Origin: Tetrapyrgos nigripes
Taxonomy: Eukaryota; Basidiomycota; Agaricomycetes; Agaricales; Campanellaceae
DNA length: 64,000 bases
Reading direction: 5' to 3'
NCBI GenBank assembly: GCA_013368315.1
Contig: JAACJM010000006.1
Span: forward strand, 930,001 to 994,000
Below are positions 48,225-60,569 of this stretch, in pieces. A program made the translations under genes and the position numbers. How positions within the stretch are numbered: the first letter of the stretch is position 1; every line of letters begins with the position of its first letter. Under the pieces are notes generated by a model. It saw only the letters and a list, made by a program, of their open reading frames with translations, was not told the origin of the DNA and ran no database searches.

Positions 48225-49640
48225 ACACAAGTTTAACACCAAGGGGATCAATGAGTCCCAAATCAAACACTTAATAGACTGAAAGGTCAACACAAAGATC
48301 ACAGTTATAACTACAAAATGTTCAATTTAAACTCTATTATCTCCAACACAATGTTTATACTCATAGAGAGTGCAGTTAAGTTTGTTTAGAAGCTTTGGTC
48401 CGTGTTTCACGTCCTCTACTATTGCTAGCGAGACCCAATACTCTACAGTATGTGGCTTGGGTAGCTACTCGTAATATCTGGTCCTTTTATACTACTCACA
48501 GCTACAACTATACAGTTCCTTATTTCTTTTTGATGTCCACTAAAAGGTATGTAGAGAAAATACAAAACAAATCAAAAAGTCTGCTAGCGAGTTCTACCTA
48601 TTTCCTTGTAAGTAAAGACTTGCTTATTAGGGTATACAGAAACTGTTCAATATTATCTAAATATTTGTAGGAACTTTCTTCAGTCCTCTTTGTAAGCCAT
48701 CTGGTGTTTTCGTGTACTGTCCTGGTTAGCAAGCATGGCATCTATGACTCAGAACGCTCCACTCATGACCGCTAGGTCCCTCATATGCATCCTTACACTA
48801 GGGGTGTAGGGTTTTCTCATAGTTTCTTTATTCTGTTCGGTTTTCCTTTCCCTTTTCTCCAATCTTGCTTTATTCACATCCTATGTATTGCCAACAGTCT
48901 ACTACTGAGTCCTACATATGAGTCCAGCTCTTCTGCAGTCCTGTTTGCATACTTATTTATACTTCAATGCTTTCAATGCCTAGCTAGATGCTTACTGACA
49001 GATTTATCCTTATCTGGAAATACTGTTACCTGTTTGGGTTGTATTCCAATCGTTCAGATGTACTGCGACTCAGCACTTCTGTCCATTATATCTCTGTGTA
49101 GAGACGTCTGTTCACTATCCCTTCTGTACCAATGGATAGCTGAACTCTCTGGGATCCTGTACATATATACTTTGTCCTACTTTTATCCACATGTACCTAT
49201 TACAGATACTTAAGATTCCCTCAAAGCCATCTTAGTACTACGGGATTTACCAATACATAGATCTAGACCTAGCATGATTGTCTGCATGTCCAATCTTAGT
49301 GCTGTCTTCTCCGATCAACCTTTCAGCTGAGGATTGTGCTGCTTACATGTTCCTATGCCCATGAATAGGGGCTATCCCACACTTCACTGTCCCTTTGGAT
49401 CACACTAGCAGTACTAGTCATTATAATAGGATTCGAAAGCCTTTGTAGGCTATCTTTATTATTTGGTGGGTCTGCTGTCATAACTCCAACTCATACATAT
49501 CTATCATAGTACTTAGAATGAGTTGTTTCTCCATCCATAAGCACTTAATATTATTGTACTGTTGTTCCCTAGTCCTGCTAGTATTAACTAGCAGTTCAGG
49601 GCTCACCCTAGTCCTCTTATTCCCTTAAAGAACATCAAAA
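48225..49640 (-). repeat. Repeat family E, reversed full-length-like copy
   Basis: 48240-48760 resembles the S-part of copy 1, and 49150-49640 is the reverse complement of the R-part (for example the tatactttgtcctac block and the cctatgcccatgaatagggg block). It is head-to-head with the preceding copy. Confidence 0.7.
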
Positions 49641-49987
49641 ACTGATATTATGGACCAAAATCTAAGTATGTATATGACGATTTTGTATGGCATATCAATG
49701 TACTGGCAGTAATGAACTAGGAGTTTTATTCCTTCACCACTAGTCCATCCCTTTAGTACCATATGAAAGCTGAGCTTTCTAGGAACTTGTACATATATAC
49801 TTTGTCCTACTTACACTATCCTTGCTGTCTTTCAAAAGACTATTCCTTCTGTTTTGCTTATAAGCAAGGTATCAATTATTATACTGCTAGTTCAGACATA
49901 GTCAGTTACTAGGGTTTTCCTCCAATTTTTCTGATTATGGCGCAATTCTCAACCAGTGATCGTTTAGTGCTAGAGTCTGGGTTGTAT
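49641..49987 (-). repeat. Repeat family E, remainder of the copy split by the inversion
   Basis: The reverse complement starting at 49987 continues the E copy that ends at 42441, matching 45477-45640. Confidence 0.7.
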
Positions 49988-50433
49988 TGTCAAGAACAGG
50001 TTCAGATAGGGACTGGATGCCTCTCAGGCCACCACACAGGAGCCAAAGACAAAGTAACAAGGCAAATAAATGGTATAGGTGAGTAAGCCAGTACTAGGCC
50101 AGAGTCTACATAGTACTGAGGACAATGCTGAGCAGTATGGATCAGAGGGACAGAAGTGGACAGACTGGAGACCTATCTACAAAGCCCTATAGTAAATATA
50201 TGAAAGTATGAAGCTAGATCAGCAGGTACTAAGGGAAGCTATCATAGGATGATGATCAGGTGTCTAAGTGATGTCAATATGTGCCATAGAAGCAGATATG
50301 ATCTGTCAGTCAGATAAATGATGTATCAAAGAAGATAGAAGTCATAGGTACCAGGAGACAAGATCTAGAACAAATGAAGTAGAAGGAATGTAGGACAGGG
50401 TCTGGAAGCGAAGACAGGAAGGGATTCATGACA
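49988..50433 (-). mobile_element. Solo LTR 2 (446 bp, inverted copy of LTR 1)
   Basis: It is the same length as LTR 1 and almost identical. Where one reads CA the other reads TG near one of the few differences (ctcatct versus cttgtct), as expected if an ancestral CG decayed independently on each strand. Flanks are TGTAT and GTATC. Confidence 0.9.
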
Positions 50434-53400
50434 GTATCTCCAGACTCAAGAGCAGGGTAAATTGGTTTACTTGCATTCAAACACTTACTATACATACTTT
50501 TTTATATCTACTCACTTTGTTCCTGATCAAATGACGCCTTGTCCAAAACTCCTCCCTCTGCTATTGCATAGTTCACCATTCATGTTTTTTCTTGTCTAGA
50601 AACTCACTCAGAGTTGTACTATCAGAGTCATATTAGTATTGGAGTGGGACTCAGCTAGCTGTAGTATTGATTCACATGTGGTCACAGTCATGTTTGGTTT
50701 GGAGCCTCTTATAATCTCGTCTCTACGAGATCTTCCTCTTAAACCCATAACCACCTCCTTCCATTGATCTTTAACAGCTTGGTCTATACATTTCTCCATA
50801 CCCCATACATGCAGATCAGCAATGGGGAACAAATGTAACCCTGGAATGAGTAATCAGCCCCCTGCGCCATGCCATGTCAAGAAGCACTGCATTTGAGACA
50901 TCACCAATATGAAGACGATGGCAGCTGAACCAGAACCAGAACCAGGCCAAGGCACACCTCAGGCTCAGTCTGAAAGCAACGAGCTGGTCCAACCTTGACC
51001 AAGCACCTACCAAACAAAAGATATTTGTGGAAACAGCAAGGGTAGGTGCCATCTCTTCTGCTCCAATAGCCATGCTGAACAGTCCTTCAGAACCAAACCT
51101 AGGCACAACATTGATCACTTCTGCTCTGCTGCTCGTCAGATGGTTGGGACCTTCTCACCCTGGATCAATTGATATCAGACTCTCTGTGTCAGCATGGAAG
51201 AGGAGGGTATGATCCAGCCAGGGGAAGTCACTGTGTATGTACTCTTCTTCAACTTTCTTGACATGTTGCTCATTCCTAATATCCTTTAGACAAAATATGC
51301 ACAATTTTTTCATATACCTGAAAGAAATTATTCCCAACTTAATGGAAGAACTCGAGGACTGCATGGAAAATGACTCCCTTTGTGAGCTCATTGGATTGGT
51401 GCACAATTAATTGCCTGGTATTTCTTAACTTCGCTGACCTTTGCCAACAGATGAATGAAGCAGCCACCAGCATTATCTCTCAAGAAATAGCTCAACCCAA
51501 GATTCCGATACTTGACTACACCTGTGACTACCTCTGCATCTCCAAGTTTGACCCTCCCATCAATCCCAAAGCAAACAAAAGTGAAGAATGAGGATGGAAT
51601 CATCCTCAGCTTGCCTGACTCTTGGTTCCACCTATGAAGCTTGATACTTTCCTTAAGAATCCCAAAGAGTATCTTCTTCTCATGCACATATGTATATGGA
51701 CTAACTTCCTTACAGATTCATTTCCAAGGTCCATGAAAATACTGTCAAAATTAGTCATAAGCACTTCCCATCCTTCTTCTACTGGGATGCAGGGGAGGAG
51801 GCCTCACAAGGTGCCAGGCATGCAGGGAAACACCTTCTCACAAGTGATCTTCTTTACAAGGTATGTTGATAGCCTATCTTCACTTCTACCATATTCTGAT
51901 TGACTGATTGACAGGTCTGGGTTCACTTATTCTGTGGAGAGAGTAATGCTACATGATTCAATCCCACATCAGCAGAATGTTTTAGAGTCCTCCACATCAG
52001 GAAGGGATGGCAATTCAGCATCAGGGTGGTGACATATTCTCAGATTGCATACACCACCTTAATGGTTCAATGTATTTCTTCGCTCAATCGTCATGGTCTC
52101 ACACATATCCCTTTTTCTAGGCATGGCATGCTCTAAGTGCTTCCAACCACTAGCACCTGGACAATGGGGCATTTGACCTTGTCTCTGGCTTATTTGAGGA
52201 TGAATGACTGATCAACGAGAAGTTTAACAAAAAGTTGGTCGAGGACTGGAATTGGTATGTGACATTCTACTTGTTCTTTACCCTTGCTTGACGCATTGTC
52301 CTCTTCAGGGCGGTTGGCTGGATCCTTCCTGGACTTGATGACAATGATAGACTTGAAGATGATGATGAAGGCTCGTTCCTCAACCAGTGGCAAACTTGCA
52401 ACAAATTGATCATGGAAGAGGAGGCTGTTGCTGCCAAGGAGGCTGAGAAAGCAAAAGCTGAAAAGGCAAAAGCTAGAAAGGCAAAAGCCACTCAAGCAGC
52501 AGAGGCTGATGGTACTGAAGGTACAGAACTTTCTGATGCTGACGATGGCACTGACGATGCTGATGCCAATGCTGCCAGCACCTCTACTGGGATTGCAGGC
52601 CCAACTGCTCCACTGCCAGAGCCTTCTGCAGAGTCTTCTTCAGATCAACATAAGACAAAGGTGTGTCTCTCGGACTTTAGATGAGGAACAGCTCTAATAC
52701 TTCCTTCAGCCTGGAGGAAGGGCTCCCCCTCCAAAGTTACCATCAGTGAGTGCCATCCAAGTTGAATTTTTCTTTCAGTTTTCTTGATTGTTTGCTTATG
52801 GTTAGAGTGAGTGTGTCTGTTCTCCTTTCTTCCTTTTGTTATTGACATTTCTTTAGATGACAAAATTGCGTGGCTGGCCAGTATGTTTCCATGTCCCCAA
52901 ATGGAAAATATCTCTTGACTTTTCTACCATGGCAAAGGTCTCACTCTTGGTTCCAGCACGTATGTCTATAGTGTTACAATTGATATATGCATTGATGTTT
53001 TTTCCAGGTTTCTTTGCCTTGCCCCAATTGCTTGTGAGTGTTTTGTCAACTCTCTTTCTCCTTTCATTGACATCTCCCATTCCATAGATGGTTTCTTTCT
53101 TCTCTTTGGTGAGTTTATTCTTGTACCTGTCCTATCGCCTTTGATTGACATATTTCTCTCATGATTACTCGACGCTCTGCCAGTGAACACTGCAACTAGT
53201 ACTAGTGTACTACCATATAATATCTTCATAGTTTCTTGACGCTCACACTCTGCACACCACTCCCACCCTGATCTTGGATCACCATTGCTTTTCCCTTCTT
53301 TCATTACCAGTTGTCCTGTTCTTTGTATCATCATCACCTATTTGTTTGTATCGTGTCCTTTCCTTTGTATCATTTGTCCTTTCTCTCTATCACTTTCTTT

Positions 53401-53660
53401 TATCATTGCTTGTCCCCATCTTTGGATCATAGCTCCATTGTCATCATCACTATTCTTACTGCTGTATATTATTACTATTCTATGTAATGAATTTGTGAAT
53501 TGTTTTGACTGTATATGCGTTCCTGGATCCATACAATGGACAAGGTCTGAGGTATCATATGGTCTTGGAAAGGCGACAAATCCTGATGGGTAGCTGAAAT
53601 GGCTGTGATCCTATTATGCCTTCACTATCTCCAAAACACTCTTATAGCTACGCAACTTTC
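50434..53660 (+). pseudogene. Degenerate coding region, unassigned
   Basis: Plus-strand fragments with protein-like composition (around 50880-51210, 51370-51590, 52330-52690) are broken by many stops. The last is acidic and Lys/Ala-rich with a heptad-like EEAVAAKEAEKAKAEKAKA stretch, suggesting a coiled coil or charged tail. No known domain is recognised. It may be the other half of the relic at 42888-43757. Confidence 0.35.
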
Positions 53661-53679
53661 AACATCATTTGAATATTTG

Positions 53680-53990
53680 AAAAGGTGAATGATTCTTTAT
53701 ATCATTGAAAAGATGAACAATCCTTGCCAATCTTTGGATGGATCTGAATCCTTTGGATCTTTGATAAGGTAAACAATGCTCTGTAACCTTTGAATGGCTC
53801 TAAATCCTTAACAACACAAACAATCCTTGCCAATCTTTTGATGGATTTGAATCCTTTGGATCTTTAATAAGGTAAACAATGCTTCGCAACCTTTGGATAG
53901 CTCTAAATCCTTTGCATGCTCGACAAAGCAAACAACTCTTGACAACCTTTAGATGGCTCTATACTCTTCAAAGCCTTGACACTATAAGCA
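53680..53990. repeat. Short tandem repeat, about 105-bp period
   Basis: About three diverged units each contain two half-units of ~52 bp: 'aaacaatccttgccaatctt' with 'tggatctgaatcctttgg', then 'gtaaacaatgct' with 'aacctttggatagctctaaa'. There is no coding content. Confidence 0.7.
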
Positions 53991-54248
53991 ATTTGTTAGA
54001 ACCGTGGAAGTACTCATGAATTATCTTGAAGCTCCAACAGGTATGTAGTCCTTTATAGTCTTTATATTGCTTTCAATCAATCCAGAGCTTCTCAGAACGA
54101 ATAATCATTCAATGTATCTAAAGGCCATTTATCATTTTGGTCATCTAAAGTTTAGGGTACCTCCTTGAGGCCTAGATATGTAGTGATCTTGTTTACAGGC
54201 ATTTAGCACTGATAAAGGTATTTATATGTAACTGGGCTTTTGCTGATG

Positions 54249-57200
54249 TAGTTGAGAAAACTCAGAGACAGCGACGTTTTGCCAGTGTTTGATCTAGTGG
54301 ATCCTAAATGTGATAGTTACTGGAGTATTTATGTACCCAGACCTGCTTTTGCGTCAACAATGAGGGTTTGCTTTCGCTATCATTACATGGGGGATCAAGA
54401 CCTACCTAAGCGAGGACAGGATTGAATGATTGCTGACAGAGCTCAACCTTGTGAGCGTTAAAACTATATTCGAGATTTCTATCATTACGAAGGTCATCTT
54501 GTTATCTATTCGGTGAAACGGAGAAATGACCAGGTTACCTTTATCCATACGACAAGTCTGAGTATGTGCATAGGGACCTTGCATTCAGGTCCTCGATCCG
54601 GCGAAACGGAAAAATGATTAGGCTATCTTTACAATGAACTGTACGAACGAGCTCAGTCGAAGTTCAAGTTTGAGGATTAATTTTTTTTAACTACCTGGTT
54701 TGACTGCCAACCGCGTCGTACACAATTTGATTGGATTAGACTAGGGTATTCAAAGTGACACTCCGTTCAACTTCAGTGACTAGATCAGCCAGCATTGAGC
54801 GCGGTCATTATGGCATTGGAATTTGTCGTTGTAGTCAAAGCTATGAGCTGAATGTATATAAGCTACATAGGCCAACCATTGAAAAGTTAAGGCTAAAAAG
54901 ACAGCGTTGAACCCAAGAGCCTGAGGGATGGTGGTAGTCACTTGTTCTAGTTCTCATCTACTAACGAGTCAATGGCCACTACTTAGTAGCCAGACGAGCA
55001 AGATTCTCTTCGACAACTTCGTCTCGTGCTTCTCGTATGAATGTATCTGCATCTTGGAAACGGGGAGTCGCCCTGATTGCGAATAGAGGTGGCCGCCTGT
55101 CAGAGGACCGAATTGCTTCAGCTTTGAAGACGGAAAGATATAAGATGAACCCACGATAGGATACCACTTTCTTCTTCGGCATTGACATCGGGTAGCACAA
55201 CGTTACCATCCGAATCCTTCACACCTTCCAATCGCATAGTCCACAAGATAGTTGCGATTGTGATAAATAACGAATTGTTGGCAACATGGCGTCCAACGCA
55301 GATGCTGTTCATCGATACAAGTTAGCTTCTCATCTCGAGTTTCAACGCGTTCATTGCACTGACCGCTGGCCAAAACCATAAGTGGAGTGTCCTTCCGATA
55401 AACCCAACAGTCCATCTTTGAGCTGGCCATTTTCGTCTAGGTGTCGTTCTGGCCGGAACTCTTCCGCATCTGGGCCGTATACATCGGGATCATGGTTTAA
55501 GGACCTGCTTGACGATCAGAACTGTCCTGAAGATGAGCTGGCTGCATACCATGTATTCGGGATACATATCGTTCCTTTAGGTATGTAGTACCCGTCATAA
55601 TAATCATCCTACAAATCAAAATGTTTGACACTCCAGAATTCAAGATGGGTGAATGAATATTGAACTTACTTCGCTGTTTACATGAGGAACACCCATTGGT
55701 AATGGTGTTCTCCATCGTAAGACCTGAATGTTTTCAAGTTCAATGAATGCTGAACGAACAGCGTAACAAGGACACATACCTCTTTGACAACGGCGTGAAC
55801 ATAAGGGAGATGCTTGAGGTCAGCGAAGGAGGGAAGTCTTGAACGTCCAACGACTTTATCGAGCTCCTTTTGGGCACGCGTCTGGATGTGAGGGAACAAT
55901 ACCATACTAAAAATGAACCACATCATCGAAGTTGCCGTCTTGATGAAGCATAAGATGCGTTTGAGCATTCAGCCATGTCGTGCGATCATATGAGTATTTT
56001 CTACTAACAGTTTCATGGGCAGCAGAACTTTACACTCCTGTGAGTCCTATCAGTTACGTCAATATACTGGAGAACTTACTATAGGGCTCCAGCAAGCCAG
56101 GAACATTCTCGATCAGACAGCGTGCTGTTGGCTTGATTTTCAGCAAGTGCAAGAGAAAAGCTGGGGCGCTGTTCCTGGCCGTTCTCCTGTTGATGAAAAG
56201 AACTCTAGTCAGTAAAATATCAGTCATCGTGAAGGACAAGTCATTGACGTACGGCCTGTTTCTTGATATTCATGAATGCTCGCTCGAAGTAGGCATTCCA
56301 TTCTTCGAAAAATTCCTCCGTATCCCGTCGCCATTTTGAAAATGACCGAGGCAGACGTAACAGGAAGGGAAGCATTTCTACCACGACGTGTACACCAGGC
56401 AGCATAGAAGCGGACATTTTCTCGTTGAAATCATTCATCCGTTGAATTGAGGGATCTTGAAATGACTGTATGAGGGGTAAATCGTACATCAAGGATAGAG
56501 CTATCGAAGAAGATGTTCTGAGTAGGATCCAATGATCAGTCTTTCATTGGCCCGGACAGAAAGAACGGCCTCACCTCTCAATATGAGATCTCCAATTGTC
56601 AGGATCACTGAGTAAACTGTGAGCTGAGAACACAGCTTCATTACGCTGGATGGGATGATAATTGACTGTATTTTTCAGACCCAGAGCGAGATCACTGGCA
56701 CGGCGCATCTTTCTATATCTAAAAAGCCTGTAAATTAAAGCAAGGATAATCAGGATAAAATGTGGACCTTTCCCCGCCGGACACGAGGACAACGTGATGG
56801 CTCCCTGTCATTGCATTCGAAATGATGAAATGAGGACGACCGGAATAGTTCGTAGTGCGTTTAACGAGTAGATCCTCGACAGTCTTCTTAGTATTTAGAA
56901 TGACCATTGGTTGACCAGCCATATTGAGGTAGACTATAGGACCTGTGCATACAGAAAAAATCAGGTCATGTACAATATTCCTGAGGATTGTATCACGGCG
57001 TTTGAACGGCGTACCATAAATCCTCTTCCATTCCGCTAGTGTATGCCATGGTTTCACAGTCAGGAGCTGCAGAGCGTTCCCTAGAAGAGGTATCCCCCAA
57101 GGTCCTGGAGGATAGCGCAGGGAACCTTTTCTGCGACTACGGAAAAGATAGAGAGTTAGGATGCATAGGAAGACCGATACGATGGAAGTCATGGAAGTCA

Positions 57201-57412
57201 TGATCGTTCAGACTCAGTTTCAATGGCTAGGGTTGCTTATAACGTTCTGCAGAGCGTGTGAGATAAGGGTTTGTTCTAGAAGCCAAGGAGGAGGAGTGAG
57301 TGTATTACACGGGGCGAAGAAGGCCGAAGTTGTTGTCATTCGACACGTTTGGCAGAGAGAATGACACACTCTATGTCTCTCAGCCTGATCATGAGAACAG
57401 TAAGTTTATACT
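54249..57412. repeat. Segmental duplication, copy B
   Basis: It is the same ~3.15-kb block as 24690-27846. The left edge keeps the upstream region of the oxidoreductase but stops before its ATG. The right edge leads into the P450 copy C neighbourhood. Confidence 0.95.
54979..57201 (-). CDS. Cytochrome P450 monooxygenase (copy B)
   Basis: Same twelve-exon structure as the gene at 25422-27647, with all splice signals and frames I traced intact and about the same 525-residue length. Motifs: YPPGPWGIPLLGN near the N-terminus, I-helix SAAHETT, ExxR in KEVLRWR, FRPERH, and the heme loop FGQRICVGRH. Differences from copy A are scattered (for example NDFNEK versus NGFNDK and SAAHET versus GAAHET). 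The I-helix here is closer to the usual small-small-x-E-T pattern. Copy C lies about 430 bases upstream in the same direction. Role and location are as for copy A. Confidence 0.92.
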
Positions 57413-57633
57413 TATACAAACTCTGCTATTCGCAACATTTAATAAGAAGTGTCAGTTTCTCACCGTACAATCCAGCGTATTCGCTGCCTTAGTCCACGCA
57501 GACAGTCGCCGATCTCCATTCATAATCGAGCTACTCCTTCGACCATGCCCTCCATACCATGATCGATGTATACAGGGTATGTAGTATCTCCAAGACAGAG
57601 TCCATACCGACCGTTCGACCAGACATCTCCTAA

Positions 57634-59838
57634 TCAATTGCTACTAGTATTCAGACGAGCGAGATTTTCTTCAACGACTTCGTCTCGTGCTTCTCGTATG
57701 AACGTATCTGCATCTCGGAAACGAGGCGTCGCGGTGATTGCGAATAGAGGTGGCCGTCTGTCATAGGACCAAATTGTGGCAGCTCATGGAGGGAAAGAAT
57801 CAAGGTGAACTTACGATAAGATACCATGTTCTTCCTCAGCATTGATAACGGGTACCACCACGTTACCATCCGAATCCTTCACACCTTCCAATCGCATGGT
57901 CCACAAGATAGTTGCCACTAAGATAAATAGTGAGTTGTTGGCAAAATGCCGTCCGGAGCAGATACTGTTTATCGGTGAAAATGAGCGTCTCTGAATACGA
58001 AGCAGTGGACTGACCGCTGACCGAACCCATACGTGTAGTGCCCCTCCGATGAACCCAGCAGTCCATCTTTCAGTTGGCCATTTTCGTCTAGGTGTCGTTC
58101 TGGCCGGAACTCTTCCGCATCTGGGCCGTATATGTCGGGATCATGGTTTAAGGACCTGCTTGACGATCAGAACTGTTCTGAAGATGAACTGGATGCATAC
58201 CATGCATTCGGGATACATATCGTTCCTTTAGGTATGTAGTACCCGTCATAATAATCATCCTACAAATCAAAATGTTTGACACTCCAGAATTCAAGACGGG
58301 TGAATGAGTATTGAACTTACTTCGTTGGTGACATGAGGAACACCCAGTGGTAATGGTGTTCTCCATCGTAAGATCTGAATGTTTTCAAGTTCAATGAATG
58401 CTGAACGAATGGCGAAACAGGAACGCAAACCTCTTTGACAATGGCGTGAATATACGGAAGATGTTTGAGATCAGCGAAAGAAGGAAGTCTTGAACGTCCA
58501 ACAACTTTGTCAAGTTCCTCTTGGGCCCGCGTCTGAGCCCGAGGAAACAATATCATGCTGAACATGAACCACATCATCGTTGTTGCCGTCTAGATTCAGT
58601 ATAGGATGAGTATGAACGTTCAGCCATGTCATACAATTATGTACTAACAGTCTCTTGAGCAGCGGAACTGTATACTTCTGTGAGTCCTATCAGCCACCCT
58701 GATATGCCACAAAAATCTTACTAGAGAACTCCTGCAAGCCAAGAACATTCTTGATCGGACAATTTGCTAATTTCTTGATTTTCTGCAAGGGACACGCAAA
58801 AGCTTGGACGTTGTTCCTGACCGGTCGCCTGTCGATGAAAAGCTTTGCAGTCAGCATATCAGTCATTATGAAGGTACAGTGGTTCACGTACGACTTGTTT
58901 CTTGATATTCTGGAATTTTCGCTCGAAATAAGCGCTAAACTCTTCAAAAGATTCCTCCGCGGCCCGTCGCCATTTTGAAATGGACCGAGGCAGATGCTGC
59001 AGAAAGGGAAGCACTTCGACTAAGTGTGCACCAGGCATCATAGAGGCGACTATCTTCCCGTTGTGATGATTCATCCATTGTATCGAGGGATCCTCCACCG
59101 ATTGTATGAGGGGCAAATCATACACCAAAGATAACGCAACTGAAGAGGATGTTCTAAGCGTTGATATAGAATTAACTATTTATGGATGGGAGACACAAAC
59201 GACCGCCTCGCCTGTCAACGTGGGATCTCCAATTGTCAGGATCGCTGAGTATACTGTGAGTCGAAAAAACAGCTTCATTGCGCTGAACTCCATGGTAGTT
59301 GACCGTATTTTTTAGGCCTAGCGCGTTATCACTCGCACGTCGCATCTTTCGCCATCTGAAAAAAGAGGTAGTTTGAAAAGTTCGTCAATCAGAGCCAGTA
59401 TAGCATCCAATATTAAACGCAGACCTCTCCCCGGTAGATATAAGTGCAAAATTCATGTTTCCAGTCATTATTCTTCCGACGACAAAACTGGGCCGGTCGG
59501 AGTACTTTGTAGTGCGTCGGTCGAGTAAATCTTCGACTACTTTCTTGGTATTTAGAATGATCATAGGTTGACCAGCCATGTTGAGATAGACTATTGGTCC
59601 TGAACGTACGGTCAGGCCATGTACATCATGAACTGTTCCTGTGGAATAGCTTACCGTAGGCCGTCTTCCATTTCGCTAGAGTATGCCATGGCTTCCTAAG
59701 AGTCGGAAGCTGGAAGACATTTCCTAGCAGAGGTATTCCCCAGGGTCCGGGAGGATAGCGCGAATACATGCGCATGCGAGTTGTCCAGAAGACATAGAGG
59801 GTCAGAAAGCATAAGAGGACAGATACGATGAAAGTCAT
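57634..59838 (-). CDS. Cytochrome P450 monooxygenase (copy C, diverged paralogue)
   Basis: The ATG is at 59836-59838 and the stop at 57634-57636. Introns sit at the same positions as in copies A and B, and all exons I traced stay open. Motifs: membrane anchor, RYPPGPWGIPLLGNVFQL, GERWRKMRRASD, I-helix SAAQETT, KEILRWR (ExxR), FRPERHLDE, and heme loop FGQRICSGRHFA. Intron 3 has a GC donor (AG|GCGAGG) where A and B have GT. Protein divergence from A/B is clear throughout, so this is an older tandem duplicate. The substrate is unknown. Confidence 0.9.
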
Positions 59839-59839
59839 G

Positions 59840-60436
59840 GTAATTGCTCTGCGGAGGCTGCTCCAGCGTAGGAGACCAGAGGAGACGAGAAGCAGGCTAA
59901 GGTTCTGTCATTACTTAAGTTGGCCATACAAACTCTCTCGTTCGCAACATATCATGCGTGGGAAGCAGTTTATTATTGTCCAGGTCAGACGATACTATCT
60001 TCTTCGTCTACGCAATCACCTTTCACATAGTCCCGTTCCTTGTCCTGTCCTACTATGGCCAAAGCCCTGTTCCTGTTAGGGCCGCATCCCGGAAAACAAT
60101 GTCTCTCGCATCCCCAAACCGAGTCCTACTAGTAACCAGCCTGGTGCGCTGCGCCAAAGTTTCAGAATGTCGTAGTCGTAGTACGTCAAGATTGTGGCAG
60201 CTTGACGAGTCCCAGCAATCAAGGGTTCGCTTTCGAAGAGAGAGAGTATAAGGTACCAGGGAGTTGCTAGGGAGATGGATGAGATTCGTTGATCATCGTG
60301 ATTGGTTGCCTGGAACTTGAAGGAAAAGGTTGGGAAAAGGTTTGGGAAAAGAAGCGTTATTTACGTGTATTTGGCAGGACCTTTGTCCTCCTCTATCAAC
60401 AGTCTGCAATAAGCGAGCCAAGAGTCTGCCTACACG
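59840..60436. other. No supported gene
   Basis: Upstream region of P450 copy C; short frames only, no domain or repeat recognised. Confidence 0.4.
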
Positions 60437-60569
60437 CCGAAAAGGGACAAATATCCGCTCGGCGGAAAGGTGTACTGAAAGACAAAAATTGTACTCAAAC
60501 ATGGTATATCAGTACAAAAATGTCTTTCTGTACACCTTTCCGTCGAGCGGAAAGTTGTCCCTTTTCGGG
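60437..60569. mobile_element. Hairpin MITE, 133 bp
   Basis: Arms 60437-60494 and 60512-60569 are near-perfect inverted repeats (gccgaaaagggacaa..., ...ttgtcccttttcgg) around a 17-base loop. A TA lies a few bases outside each arm. It is a foldback-type miniature element with no coding capacity. Confidence 0.8.

Larger units (their letters stand above)
42888..49987. other. 7.1-kb segment inverted by LTR-LTR recombination
   Basis: The flanks of the two inverted solo LTRs are ATACA|LTR1|GATAC and TGTAT|LTR2|GTATC. Turning the enclosed segment around gives each LTR a perfect 5-bp duplication (ATACA twice, GTATC twice) and rejoins the E repeat split between 42441 and 49987. This fits a single inversion by homologous recombination between the LTRs. 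Confidence 0.88.
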
